Below the pieces are notes generated by a model. It was given only the letters and a program-made list of their open reading frames with translations, had not been told where the DNA came from and ran no database searches. The position numbers and the translations under genes are program-made. Below are positions 1 to 10,378 of a stretch of DNA of 64,000 bases, piece by piece. Numbering within the stretch: position 1 is the first letter of the stretch; each line of letters opens with the position of its first letter. Source of the stretch: JAOADN01 sp049323795 (GTDB taxonomy: Bacteria; Pseudomonadota; Alphaproteobacteria; Rhodobacterales; Rhodobacteraceae); the NCBI GenBank assembly GCA_049323795.1, contig JBMOOH010000046.1, forward strand, positions 1-64,000, read 5' to 3'.

Positions 1-342
1 CCGATCGCGTCGAGATGCCCTGAACGCAGGCCTCCCGGATGACCGCGGTCAGCGCCTTCTCGGCCATCCGCCGGGGCTCGGGGAAGCCCGGAAAGTAGCT
101 GCCCTTCCGAAGCTTCGGGATGCGCAGTTCGACCGTCCCGGCCGCGTCTCCCAGTCCCTGTCGCGGTAGCCGTTCCTCTGCGCCCGCCGTGCCGGGTCCT
201 TCTCGCCATAGGCCGCGCCCGTCACGGCGCCGACCTCCAGCTCCATCAGCCGTTCGGCCGCGAAGCCAATCATCTCGCGCAGCAGGTCCGCATCGGGGGT
301 CTTCTCCACGAAGTCGCGCAGGTTCATCATGTCGGCGGTCAT
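1..342 (-). pseudogene. IS256-family transposase, N-terminal fragment with frameshift
   Basis: The reading frame starting at 342 encodes the N-terminal part of a mutator/IS256-type transposase, including the typical segment GYRDRDWETR. A base is missing near position 150: after DWETR the family sequence AGTVELRIPKLRKGSYFPGF continues in another frame and runs on to base 1 (AVIREACVQGISTRS). The gene is therefore frameshifted and also cut by the window edge, so the catalytic DDE core is not visible. It is probably an inactive insertion sequence remnant, although a single-base assembly error in the CGGCCGGG run cannot be excluded. Neighbouring sequence holds other decayed mobile and metabolic genes. 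Confidence 0.8.
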
Positions 343-452
343 CGGTGGAATCTCCGGTCCAGGTCGGTGTCAGCACCCAGACCCTGCCGGAACATCGCCG
401 GTGACCACCTCACCCAGAACCTACACCACGCTCAGGGACAGCATCGGGGACC

Positions 453-866
453 ATGCTCTGGCGCACGTCGACCTTCCTCGCCGCGCTGCGTGTCGACCGT
501 ATCGAGGCCCCCTGTCTCTTCAACGGCCCGATCAACGGCGAGAGCTTCACCGCCCGGGTCGGGCAGGCTCCGGCTGCCGCCCTCAGGCCCGGCGACGTGG
601 TCGTGATGGACAATCTCGGCAGCCACAAGGGCCGCGCCGTCCACGCCGCGGTCCGGAACGCCGGGGCACACCTGTCCTTCCTGCCGCCCTACTCCCCCGA
701 TCTGAACCCCATCGAGCAGGTCTTCGCCAAGCTCAAACACTTCCTCCGCGAGGCCGCCGCACGCAGCATCGACGCCGTCACCGAAACCCTCGCCGACATC
801 CTCGACCGCTTCACCGCAGAAGAAGGCACCAACTACCTCACAAACTCAGGATACGCTTCAGCTTGA
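453..866 (+). pseudogene. IS630-family transposase, C-terminal fragment
   Basis: The 137-residue frame matches only the C-terminal half of an IS630-type DDE transposase. It has the segment VVMDNLGSHKG, carrying a catalytic Asp, followed by FLPPYSPDLNPIEQVFAKLK, carrying the final catalytic Glu, and it ends with the usual NYLTNSGYASA tail. The N-terminal helix-turn-helix region and first catalytic Asp are absent, and the upstream 110 bases do not restore them in any frame. The first ATG is simply an internal codon of the ancestral gene. This is an insertion sequence remnant lying tail to tail with the next gene; it is not expected to be active. Confidence 0.85.
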
Positions 867-878
867 GACGATCCCGCG

Positions 879-1274
879 CTAGAACCTCAGGTCAAAGAGC
901 AGCGGCCGGAAGAACGCGCCCTGGGCGTGGCCGGCGCTGATGCTGGAATTGTCGCGGTCCTTGCCGAAGCTTGAGATCCCCGAGGTGGGCGTTCCGTCGT
1001 CCTTGTTGATCGTGAAGAAGTAGCCCTGGCCGCGCCTTCTCGGCGTCGCGGACCGGTAGAGCCGGGTGGACGCGGGCATTCCCATCGCCCGGATCACGTA
1101 ATCCCCCGCTGCGGCCCAGAAATCCGTGTCAATCAGGCGGGGGTCGTATTCGACGACAACCTCGCCGGGCCTGCCGGTCGGTTCCACGTCGAGGCCGTTC
1201 CGGGCCGTCCAGGCGGGGGCGGGCGATGCGAGGGTGACGGCGGCAAGGAAGGCGGCGGGGGCGATGCGGAACAT
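879..1274 (-). CDS. Small secreted protein of unknown function
   Basis: A 131-residue protein beginning at the ATG at 1272-1274 has a clear Sec signal peptide: MFRIAPAAFLAAVTLA followed by a likely cleavage after SPAPA. A start ten codons upstream exists but would put charged residues ahead of the signal. The mature part has no motif I recognise; it contains one Asp/Lys-rich stretch (NKDDGT) and no cysteine. It lies between two pseudogenes, so it may itself be a survivor or remnant in a decaying region. Probably periplasmic or secreted; function unknown. Confidence 0.5.
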   Translation of the reverse strand: MFRIAPAAFLAAVTLASPAPAWTARNGLDVEPTGRPGEVVVEYDPRLIDTDFWAAAGDYVIRAMGMPASTRLYRSATPRRRGQGYFFTINKDDGTPTSGISSFGKDRDNSSISAGHAQGAFFRPLLFDLRF

Positions 1275-1289
1275 GTGCCGGAACCTCCC

Positions 1290-1680
1290 GGGCGATGACG
1301 GCAAGGGGCGCGAACTTCAGGCGACGGTCGATCCGGTGAAGCTGATGAACGATTTCCTTGCCGCTGTCACGACGAAGATGACGGATCCGGCTTCGACCGG
1401 CCGCGCCGGCATCGTCGGGTTCCGCTATGGCGGCGGCGTCGCGAATGCGGGGGCGGTCGCCGTTCCCGGACTGGGTGCGGCGGTGGCCTTCTGCGGCCGG
1501 CAGCCGGCCGGGCCGGATGTGCCCAAGATCATGGCACGGTGATGCTGCACTCTGCGGGCCTCGACACCCGGATCAACGAAGGCTGGCCGGCCTATGAGGC
1601 GGCGCTGAAGGCCAACGGGAAAGAGTATCAGGCCTTCGTCTACGAGGGCGTGAACCACGGGTCCACAACGACACCATGCC
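1290..1680 (+). pseudogene. Dienelactone hydrolase family remnant
   Basis: Two frames together give the C-terminal half of a carboxymethylenebutenolidase-type alpha/beta hydrolase. GRELQATVDPVKLMNDF through RQPAGPDVPKI is in one frame up to about 1540, then LMLHSAGLDTRINEGWPAYE and FVYEGVNHG in another. The nucleophile elbow, normally GFCYGGG, reads GFRYGGG, so the catalytic Cys is lost. A second frameshift follows NHG, and the sequence then runs into a palindromic repeat, so the C-terminus is missing. The N-terminal half is absent as well. The gene is clearly dead; it would once have hydrolysed dienelactones or similar lactones in aromatic catabolism. Confidence 0.8.
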
Positions 1681-1748
1681 CCGGCGCAGGCCGGGGCCCC
1701 AGTTCACATGGGGCACCCCTCTTGGCGAGGCCCCGGCCTGCGCCGGGG
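1679..1748. repeat. Perfect 20-bp inverted repeat (REP-like palindrome)
   Basis: The arm at 1679-1698 (CCCCGGCGCAGG then CCGGGGCC) is repeated in perfect inverted form at 1729-1748 with a 30-base loop. The arms are also partly self-complementary. The element abuts the broken end of the hydrolase pseudogene. It resembles the GC-rich extragenic palindromes scattered in many alphaproteobacterial genomes; transcribed, it would fold into a very stable hairpin. Confidence 0.7.
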
Positions 1749-1781
1749 CGAGGGGACCGGCAGCGCTCTTGGCTTTGCCAT

Positions 1782-1818
1782 GAGCCGGGCAAGGAAACGC
1801 GCAGCGTTTCCCCGGCTC
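1782..1818. repeat. Interrupted palindrome in a gene-free stretch
   Basis: The arms GAGCCGGG (1782-1789) and GGAAACGC (1793-1800) are answered by GCGTTTCC (1804-1811) and CCGGCTC (1812-1818). This gives a near-perfect stem of about 15 bp with a CAA bulge and a three-base loop. A smaller inverted repeat, GGCAGAGG/CCTCTGCC, occurs at 1968-1989. The stretch 1681-2025 has no credible gene and is dominated by such palindromes. Confidence 0.6.
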
Positions 1819-2025
1819 GCGGTACGACGGTGCCGCGTTCGGATCGGGCACCGGAAAGCATAGGGCAGCGCCCGACCCGGCGGGCGAGAAGCGCCCGCCA
1901 TGGGCGGGGCGGGCGCTGCCCGGAACGCTTTGGCGTCCGGGCGGAGCGAGGTGAGATGGCATCGCGTGGCAGAGGCGATGGCCTCTGCCAAGGGGGGATG
2001 GTGCGGGAACCTGTCCCTATGCGGC

Positions 2026-2289
2026 TCAAAGACCAAGCTTCTTAATTGCGCCTTTCAAAGCGTCAACGGCAATTCTCGCTTCGTCCGTTTGATTCCCTGC
2101 CAAATCTATAAGATCAATTGCATCGTTCAAAATGCCGGAAATCTCGAAGACGGTTTTTGCACCCACATAAGGGCCGGGAGGAGGCAGCTTATCGGGAGCA
2201 AGCGGAGAAGCGGTCGGGTAATCACAGCTACCGGAAGCAACTTCACCCACCCGACCAACCATTGACACCAAAGTAAGAAGCGATGTCAT
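2026..2289 (-). CDS. Hypothetical protein, low-GC orphan
   Basis: An 87-residue frame from the ATG at 2287-2289 (a TTG seven codons upstream is an alternative). The N-terminus (MTSLLTLVSMVGRVGEVASG) is hydrophobic, and the C-terminal half (ISGILNDAIDLIDLAGNQTDEARIAVDALKGAIKKLG) looks amphipathic and helical. I recognise no family. Base composition from about 2030 to 2410 is clearly poorer in GC than the neighbouring rpoD and palindromic DNA, which suggests imported DNA. It may be a phage or plasmid leftover; the coding status is uncertain. Confidence 0.35.
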   Translation of the reverse strand: MTSLLTLVSMVGRVGEVASGSCDYPTASPLAPDKLPPPGPYVGAKTVFEISGILNDAIDLIDLAGNQTDEARIAVDALKGAIKKLGL

Positions 2290-2414
2290 GCTGCTTGTCA
2301 CCACGAGCAAGCATCCCTTTGACGATTTGCGTTTCCTTGTATGAAAAAGCCATTGGGGATCTCAACGCCGTTCAAGCCCCCAAGATAAGGACGACAAAGT
2401 TCTGCTTCAAGCCC

Positions 2415-4406
<1,992 letters not shown>

Positions 4407-4444
4407 CGGGTCTCCTCGGGTCGTCGTCGGACGCTCGCGGTCAG

Positions 4445-4487
4445 GCGAATCGCATCCGGGGGTTCTAGCGAATCAATAGTGCGAATC
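4445..4487. promoter_or_regulatory. Three GCGAATC repeats (GANTC sites) upstream of rpoD
   Basis: GCGAATC occurs at 4445-4451, 4468-4474 and 4481-4487, all in the same orientation, within the 96-base dnaG-rpoD gap. Each contains GAATC, a form of GANTC, the methylation site of the cell-cycle methylase CcrM of Alphaproteobacteria. GANTC clusters in promoters are typical of GcrA/CcrM-regulated genes. The sites lie 39-81 bases upstream of the rpoD start codon. That they regulate rpoD is inference. Confidence 0.5.
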
Positions 4488-4502
4488 ACAGTGCCGGAAA
4501 TG

Positions 4503-6470
4503 TCAGGACCGGCGTTTGACCCATACCTCGCTGTCGATCAGGCGTTGCAGCCCGGCCGACAGCGCCGCCCGGTCCTCGCCCGGCTCGGCGTCGTCGGACC
4601 GCTTCGCCGTTTCGGCCTGGCGGCGCGCCTCGGCGGCCCGTGCGAGCCGCCAGGTCACCCCTTCGTCCGCGATCCCGCCGAGATCGTCCATCGCTTCCTC
4701 GATTTCGGCCGCGGCACCGCGGCGCGCCGCAAGCTTGGCCAGTTCCTCGGCCAGGGCGAGCCGCGCGAGGACGGTCTCGCCGGGGCGGCGGAGCGGCGGT
4801 GCAATGCGGACGTGGGCGAGCGACAGCACCTTTTCAAGGGCCGCCTGCGGCTCCAGGTCCAGCGGGGCAGGAGGCGCCCCGGACACGCCATCCGCGGCCC
4901 GTGACAGGATCGCGTCGCGGAGGACCGAATGATCGGGACCGGTCATCTCGGTCCGCACGAGCTCGGCCTCGAATTCGGACACGATGGCCGGATACGCTGC
5001 CGCGATCGCAAGGATCATCGCCTCGCGCAGGTATTCTTCGCTGCCCGGGCCGGCGGCCCGTGCGAGAAGCGAGGTCCTGGTGGCGGCGAGAGGATGACCC
5101 TGTCCGCGAAAACGCTCGAAGCCCCTCGCCCTGCCACGCTGTCCGGGACCGGCTGGACCGGTCCGGGGCGGCGGGGCGAAAGCCTCGTGCCGCAGGCGCG
5201 AGATCTCGGCCGCGTAGTGGCGGCGGATCGACGGATCGCGGATCGTCCGGATCACCTCGCGCAGCCGCTTGTCGAGCGCCGCCTTCCGCTCGGGGCTGTC
5301 AAGAACCTGCCCTTCGGTCTCGCGGCGCCACAGGAGCGCGACCATCGGCTCGGCGGCGGCCAGCACGGCCCGCATCGCATCCGCGCCGCGGGCGCGGATC
5401 AGGTCGTCCGGGTCCATTCCGTCGGGGAGGATCGCGAAGCGCAGCCCCTGCCCCGCCTCCATGCGCGGCAGCGCGAGGTCGATGAGCCGCATCGCGGCGC
5501 GGATGCCGGCGGAATCGCCGTCGAGTGCGACGACCGGCTCGGGGTGAATGGTCCAGAGCATCGCAAGCTGGTCTTCGGTGATCGCGGTGCCAAGGGGCGC
5601 GGCCGCGCCCTCGAACCCGGCCTCGACCAGCGCGATCACGTCCATGTAGCCTTCGGTGACGAGCAGCGGACGACCCTTGGACACCGCCGCGCGGGCCGGC
5701 CCTGCGTTGAACAGGGTGCGCCCCTTGTCGAAAAGCTCGGTTTCGGGCGAGTTCAGGTACTTCGCCCGGGCGTTCGGGTCGAGCGAGCGGCCGCCCAGCG
5801 CGATGCAACGCCCGCGGTGGTCGCGGATCGGGAAGATGATCCGGCCCCGGAACCGGTCGTAGGCTGCGCCTCCCTTGCCGCCGCCCTTGTCTTCCGGCTC
5901 GGCGCAGAGGCCCGCCGCAACCAGCACCTCGGCCTTGTGCCCGCCCGCCGTCAGCGCCGTGAACACCCCCTGCCGCGCATCGGGCGCCCAGCCGATGTCG
6001 AAACGGTCCAGCGTGGCTTGCGACAGCCCCCGCCGCGCCAGATAGTCGCGCGCCGACGCCCCGCCCGCCCCTTTCAACTGCATCCTGTAGTGGCGGACGG
6101 CGGCCTCCATCGCCTCATAAAGCTGCGTCCTGCGTCCGGCGGCTTCCGCCGCGCGCGGATCCTGCGCGGGCATCGGGATACCCGCCTCGCGCGCCAGGGC
6201 CTCGACCGCGTCCATGAAGCTCAGGTTCTCGGTGGCGCGAAGGAACCCGAGCGCATCGCCCTTCGCATGGCACCCGAAGCAGTAGTAGAAGCCCTTCCGG
6301 TCATCGACATGGAAGGAGGCGGTCCTTTCCTGGTGGAAGGGGCAGGGTGCCCAGAGGTCGCCCTTGGCGCGGTTCGACTTTCTTTCGTCCCACATGACCT
6401 TGCGGCCCACCACCTGGCTTAGGGTGATGCGCGTGCGCAGATCGTCAAGGAACCCGGGAGGCAGACTCAT
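4503..6470 (-). CDS. dnaG: DNA primase DnaG
   Basis: A 655-residue primase that lays down RNA primers at the replication fork and interacts with the DnaB helicase. The start is the ATG at 6468-6470 (MSLPPGFLDDLRTRITLSQVV), the family N-terminus; the frame is open further upstream but that sequence is not conserved. The CHC2 zinc-binding site is present (C43, H46, C64, C67 in CPFHQERTASFH and YYCFGCHAKGD). It is followed by the catalytic core with EGYMDVIAL and the TOPRIM signature VALDGDSAG, and a variable DnaB-binding C-terminal domain. It is followed by rpoD. A run of 14 Cs lies 53 bases upstream of the start. Confidence 0.97.
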   Translation of the reverse strand: MSLPPGFLDDLRTRITLSQVVGRKVMWDERKSNRAKGDLWAPCPFHQERTASFHVDDRKGFYYCFGCHAKGDALGFLRATENLSFMDAVEALAREAGIPMPAQDPRAAEAAGRRTQLYEAMEAAVRHYRMQLKGAGGASARDYLARRGLSQATLDRFDIGWAPDARQGVFTALTAGGHKAEVLVAAGLCAEPEDKGGGKGGAAYDRFRGRIIFPIRDHRGRCIALGGRSLDPNARAKYLNSPETELFDKGRTLFNAGPARAAVSKGRPLLVTEGYMDVIALVEAGFEGAAAPLGTAITEDQLAMLWTIHPEPVVALDGDSAGIRAAMRLIDLALPRMEAGQGLRFAILPDGMDPDDLIRARGADAMRAVLAAAEPMVALLWRRETEGQVLDSPERKAALDKRLREVIRTIRDPSIRRHYAAEISRLRHEAFAPPPRTGPAGPGQRGRARGFERFRGQGHPLAATRTSLLARAAGPGSEEYLREAMILAIAAAYPAIVSEFEAELVRTEMTGPDHSVLRDAILSRAADGVSGAPPAPLDLEPQAALEKVLSLAHVRIAPPLRRPGETVLARLALAEELAKLAARRGAAAEIEEAMDDLGGIADEGVTWRLARAAEARRQAETAKRSDDAEPGEDRAALSAGLQRLIDSEVWVKRRS

Positions 6471-6523
6471 CCGGCCGACTATCGGGCCTGAACCCGCCTC
6501 CCGCAAGGGCGGGCCTCGTCCGG

Positions 6524-6537
6524 CCCCCCCCCCCCCC
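6524..6537. repeat. Homopolymeric run of 14 C (G14 on the dnaG coding strand)
   Basis: Fourteen consecutive C residues lie in the 94-base gap between the soxG stop and the dnaG start. On the dnaG strand this is G14, 53 bases upstream of the start codon and just ahead of a GC-rich hairpin (CCCGCC...GGCGGG). Such tracts slip during replication and could vary promoter spacing. They are also prone to sequencing error. Confidence 0.75.
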
Positions 6538-6564
6538 GCCGTGGACGGCAGGGTGACCGGACCG

Positions 6565-7122
6565 TCAGCCGCGGGCACGCGCCGCGACGGACGCCATCGC
6601 GGCGTGCAGTTCGTGGACCGCGGTTTTCGCCATCGAGCGGAAGCACATGATGCGCACCCGATCCTCGGCCAGGCACCAGATGACGGCCGGCATGTGATTG
6701 AGCGGCGTCCGCGCCGCCTGTCCGGGCAGGAAGGCGCGCGGCCGCAGATCGATGCCGACGAGCCTTGCAAGCGCGTCGCGCCACCCCTGCCCTGCAAGCT
6801 CCATGACCGCCCAGCCGTCGCTCTGGTCGGTCAGCGCCGCCAGTCCCTCAAGCATCCCGCCATCCGCACCGCCATCCGCACCGATGAGGAAGGCCTGCTC
6901 GCGCCCGGTCCAGACGATTGCCGCAGTCCCCGCAGTGATCGTCGTGTTCGGTGCCGGAAAGCCCAGTCCCAGCTTCCCCAGGGCGGCATCGACGGCATCG
7001 AGGCGTCCGAGGAAAGGGGCCACCGAGACGATCGGCCCGATGTCGACTTCCGCGAGCGAGAGCGGCCCTGCGGCCAGGGGCAGAAGCCCGTCGCAGGCGG
7101 TCTTTTCGATCAGGCTAGCCAC
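6565..7122 (-). CDS. soxG: Sarcosine oxidase gamma subunit
   Basis: A 185-residue protein matching the small gamma subunit of heterotetrameric sarcosine oxidase (segments PFLGRLDAVDAALG, WTGREQAFLIG, RIMCFRSMAKTAVHELHAAM). The gamma chain packs against alpha and beta and helps close the cavity that channels the one-carbon intermediate to tetrahydrofolate. The start is a GTG at 7120-7122 preceded by GGAGGG; it overlaps the end of soxA by eight bases, so translation is likely coupled. It is the last gene of soxBDAG. Confidence 0.93.
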   Translation of the reverse strand: MASLIEKTACDGLLPLAAGPLSLAEVDIGPIVSVAPFLGRLDAVDAALGKLGLGFPAPNTTITAGTAAIVWTGREQAFLIGADGGADGGMLEGLAALTDQSDGWAVMELAGQGWRDALARLVGIDLRPRAFLPGQAARTPLNHMPAVIWCLAEDRVRIMCFRSMAKTAVHELHAAMASVAARARG

Positions 7123-10057
7123 GCATCCGCCCTCCCTCGGGGTCGAAGAACATCGGATCGGTCACCTCGACAAGGAAATCCGAGTGACGCAGGTGATCCA
7201 CGAAGCGGATCACCTCGCCCTTCCGGGCGCGGCCGTTCCTGAGGAAGCCGAGCCCGATCGGATGTCCGAGCGTCGGCGAGAAGCAGACCGAGGTGACATA
7301 GCCCTGGTCGTTGGCGCTGATCGCCTGATCGCCCTGCTTGAAGAGATGTGCCCCCGCCGTCAGCATCTTGCCCGCCTGAACCGGCTTCAGCCCCACGAGC
7401 TGCTCGCGCTCCGGACCGTTCAGGCCTGGCCGGCGCGCGGCGCCCTTGCCGATGCAGTCCTTCTTCTGGCTGACCATGCCCTGCATCCCGAGGTCGAACG
7501 CGGTGATCCGCCCGTGGATTTCGGCATGGGTGATGAAGCCCTTTTCGATCCGGAGGACGTTCAGCGCCTCCATCCCGTAGGCACCGCCGCCGAGGCTCTC
7601 GGCCCGGGCGACCAGATCGCGGTAGAGCGCCTCGCCACAGCGCGAGGGGACGGCAATCTCGAAACCGACCTCGCCCGAGAACGAGATGCGGAAGAGCCGT
7701 GCCCTGACGCCCATCACCGTGACCTCGCCGCAGGCCATGAACGGGAAGGCCGCTGCGTCGAGGGGCTCGGCGAGCATCGTGTCGAGGAGGTTCCGGGCGA
7801 GCGGACCGGCGATGGCGAACTGCGCCCAGCTCTCGGTGACCGAGATCATCCGGACGTCCCAGTCGGGAACGTGCGCCTGATGGATGAACTCCAGATGCTT
7901 CATCACGGGTCCCGCGGCGACCGTTGTCGTCGTCATCAGGTAATGGGCTTCGCCCAGCCGCGCGGTCGTGCCGTCGTCATGCACCATCCCGTCTTCACGG
8001 AGCATCAGGCCGTAACGGACCTTGCCCACGGGAAGCGTCGAGAAGGTGTTGGTATAGACGAGGTCGAGGAACTTCGCCGCGTCCGCGCCCTGGATGTCGA
8101 TCTTGCCGAGGGTGGAGACATCGGCCACGCCGACGCGGGTGCGGACCATGTGCACTTCGCGGGCGCAGGATTCGGCCCAGGTCTTTTCGCCGGGCCGGAG
8201 GAAATAGCTGGGGCGATACCAGAGGCCCGCCTCGATCATCGGCGCGCCGCGTTCCGCCGAGGCGCGGTGCGAGGTGGTGAACCGCTGCGGGGCGAAACCG
8301 GGGCCCTGGGCGCCGGCGCCCATCGCGGCGATGGAGACCGGGGTGTAGGGGGGGCGAAAGGTCGTGGTCCCGGTTTCGGGGATCGCCCGGCCCGTCGCGT
8401 CGGCGAGGATCGCGAGCGCAGGAACGTTCGCTGTCTTGCCCTGGTCGGGAGCCATTCCCAGCGTGGTGTAGCGCTTCATGTGCTCGACCGAGGCGAAGTT
8501 CTCCTGCGCGGCGAGGCGCACGTCCTTGGCCGTCACGTCGTTCGAGAAGTCGAGCCAGGCGCGCGTGTATTTCGGCGTGGACACCTCCCAGAAGGCGCGG
8601 ATCGAGAAGGGGGCATCTTCGGCGGCGGGGAGTTCGGTCCTGGCGCCCTTCCGGCCGAGGTCGGAGAGGGCCCGGCTGGCCGCGGCCCTGCCATCCGCCA
8701 GCGCGGCGGCGGTGCTGAAGTGGCCGGCCGCGGCGCCGACGGCTTCGAGACCGGGGATTGCGCCATCCTTCGGGACGAAGGCTGCGATGGAGTCGTCCCA
8801 GACCGGACGGCCGTTCATGTGGCAGGTCAGGTGGACCGAGGGGTTCCAGCCGCCCGACACGGCGAGGCAGTCGGTACGGATTTCGCGCAGAGAACCGGTG
8901 GCCGAGCGGACGGTGATGGAACTCAGCCCGAGGCGTCCGGCAGTTTCGACGACCTGTCCGCCCGCGATGACGTCGAAGCCCTGCGGCGCGGCGGCGTCTT
9001 CCCGCGTGTCGATGATGGCGGCGACCGAGACGCCCGCCGCCTGGAGGTCGCAGGCGGTGCGGTGGGCGCTGTCGTTGTTGCCGAACACCGTGACGCGCTT
9101 GCCGGGCGAAACGCCCCAGCGGTTCAGGAAGGCCCGCGCAGCCGAGGCCGTCATGATGCCGGGACGGTCGTTCGCCGGAAAGGCGATCATGCGCTCGTGC
9201 GCGCCGCCGGCAAGGATCGCGCGCCGGGCGACGATGCGCCAGAAGCACTCCATGGGCAGGTCCGCGGACGGGCTGGGGAGATGCAGGCCCACCCGTTCCA
9301 GGGCGGAGTAGGTGCCATGGTCGTAGGCGCCGGTGACGGTCGTCCGCGGCATCAGCCGGACGTTGGGCATGGCGCGGAGTTCGTCGACGACTTCGGCGGC
9401 CCAGAGGTGGCCGGGCTTGCCACCGACCTCCTCCTCTTCGGCGAGAAGCCGTCCGCCCATCTGGCGATCCTCGTCGGCGAGGATGACATCCGCGCCGGCC
9501 CGCGCAGCGGTCAGCGCGGCCATCAGGCCGGCGGGGCCCGCGCCGATCACGAGTAGATCGCAGTAGGCGAACGCCTTTTCGTACTTCGCCTCGTTCGTCA
9601 GCGCCGAAAGCGCCCCGAGCCCGGCAGCACGGCGGATCGCAGGTTCGTAGAGCTTTTCCCAGAAGGCGCGCGGCCACATGAAGGTCTTGTAGTAGAAGCC
9701 CGCGCCCAAAAAGCGCCAGAGCATGTCGTTGACCGCCATGACGTCGAAACCCAGCGAGGGCCAGGCGTTCTGGCTGCGGGCGTCGAGGCCCGTGTAGATC
9801 TCCTGCATCGTCGCGCGGACGTTCGGAACCTGCGCCGCGCCCGACCCGACCGTGACCAGGCCGTTCGGGTCGTCCGACCCGGCGGTCAGCACGCCCCGGG
9901 GACGATGGTACTTGAAGGACCGGCCGATGACCCGCACCCCCTCGCCCAGCAGCGCCGAGGCGAGCGTGTCGCCCTCGAACCCGATGTGGTCCTTGCCGTC
10001 GAAGCGGAAGCCCACCGGCACGCGGCGGTCGAGGCGGCCCCTGTTCTCGATCCTCAT
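7115..10057 (-). CDS. soxA: Sarcosine oxidase alpha subunit
   Basis: The large 980-residue subunit of the tetrameric cytoplasmic enzyme that oxidatively demethylates sarcosine to glycine, passing the methyl group to tetrahydrofolate. It has an N-terminal 2Fe-2S-ferredoxin-like fold region (FEGDTLASALLGEGVRVIGR), and a dinucleotide-binding motif at about residues 170-178 (LVIGAGPAGL). A disulfide-reductase-type NAD/FAD domain follows, and from about residue 600 a GcvT-like aminomethyltransferase/folate domain (GKIDIQGADAAKFLD, GYGLMLREDGMVHDDG-like region, FSGEVGFEIAVPS). The length is normal. It overlaps soxD by four bases and soxG by eight. Confidence 0.97.
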   Translation of the reverse strand: MRIENRGRLDRRVPVGFRFDGKDHIGFEGDTLASALLGEGVRVIGRSFKYHRPRGVLTAGSDDPNGLVTVGSGAAQVPNVRATMQEIYTGLDARSQNAWPSLGFDVMAVNDMLWRFLGAGFYYKTFMWPRAFWEKLYEPAIRRAAGLGALSALTNEAKYEKAFAYCDLLVIGAGPAGLMAALTAARAGADVILADEDRQMGGRLLAEEEEVGGKPGHLWAAEVVDELRAMPNVRLMPRTTVTGAYDHGTYSALERVGLHLPSPSADLPMECFWRIVARRAILAGGAHERMIAFPANDRPGIMTASAARAFLNRWGVSPGKRVTVFGNNDSAHRTACDLQAAGVSVAAIIDTREDAAAPQGFDVIAGGQVVETAGRLGLSSITVRSATGSLREIRTDCLAVSGGWNPSVHLTCHMNGRPVWDDSIAAFVPKDGAIPGLEAVGAAAGHFSTAAALADGRAAASRALSDLGRKGARTELPAAEDAPFSIRAFWEVSTPKYTRAWLDFSNDVTAKDVRLAAQENFASVEHMKRYTTLGMAPDQGKTANVPALAILADATGRAIPETGTTTFRPPYTPVSIAAMGAGAQGPGFAPQRFTTSHRASAERGAPMIEAGLWYRPSYFLRPGEKTWAESCAREVHMVRTRVGVADVSTLGKIDIQGADAAKFLDLVYTNTFSTLPVGKVRYGLMLREDGMVHDDGTTARLGEAHYLMTTTTVAAGPVMKHLEFIHQAHVPDWDVRMISVTESWAQFAIAGPLARNLLDTMLAEPLDAAAFPFMACGEVTVMGVRARLFRISFSGEVGFEIAVPSRCGEALYRDLVARAESLGGGAYGMEALNVLRIEKGFITHAEIHGRITAFDLGMQGMVSQKKDCIGKGAARRPGLNGPEREQLVGLKPVQAGKMLTAGAHLFKQGDQAISANDQGYVTSVCFSPTLGHPIGLGFLRNGRARKGEVIRFVDHLRHSDFLVEVTDPMFFDPEGGRMRG

Positions 10058-10371
10058 GCCTCACCGCCTTTCGCGGCGCGGCGGGCGCGCCTGGGCCTGT
10101 CGGGGCCGCCTGCGCCGCGGTCGGCGACGAGACGCGCGCCGAGAACCTCGTGCGTGACGGTGTTCCGCGTCACCTCGATCCAGGATGCGCAGCCGTATTC
10201 GTGCTGCCAGACCTCTTTCAGGACGCCCGCCGGGTTGTCGCGCAGGTGCAGGTAGTTGTCCCAGGCCGCGTCGTCGGCCTCGGGGCCGGGGCGGCGAAGA
10301 TAGTCGGAGGCACCGTAGTAGTAGAATTCCCGGTGGTCGCGGTCGCCGCAGAGGGGGCAGGTCAGGCGCAT
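10054..10371 (-). CDS. soxD: Sarcosine oxidase delta subunit
   Basis: A 105-residue protein with the zinc-binding start CPLCGDRDHREFYYYG and the later segment VWQHEYGCASWIEVTRNTVT, diagnostic of the delta subunit. Delta binds a zinc ion and holds alpha and beta together. The tail is basic (RRARRAAKGG). It starts seven bases after soxB stops and overlaps soxA by four bases, as in other soxBDAG operons. Confidence 0.96.
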   Translation of the reverse strand: MRLTCPLCGDRDHREFYYYGASDYLRRPGPEADDAAWDNYLHLRDNPAGVLKEVWQHEYGCASWIEVTRNTVTHEVLGARLVADRGAGGPDRPRRARRAAKGGEA

Positions 10372-10378
10372 GGCATTC

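Noticed and set aside
7995..10064. Long alternative-frame open reading frame across soxA, and similar long antisense frames across rpoD, dnaG and recJ
   Set aside because: Arg-, Pro- and Gly-rich products with no motifs, fully overlapping well-identified genes; they are by-products of high GC at third positions.
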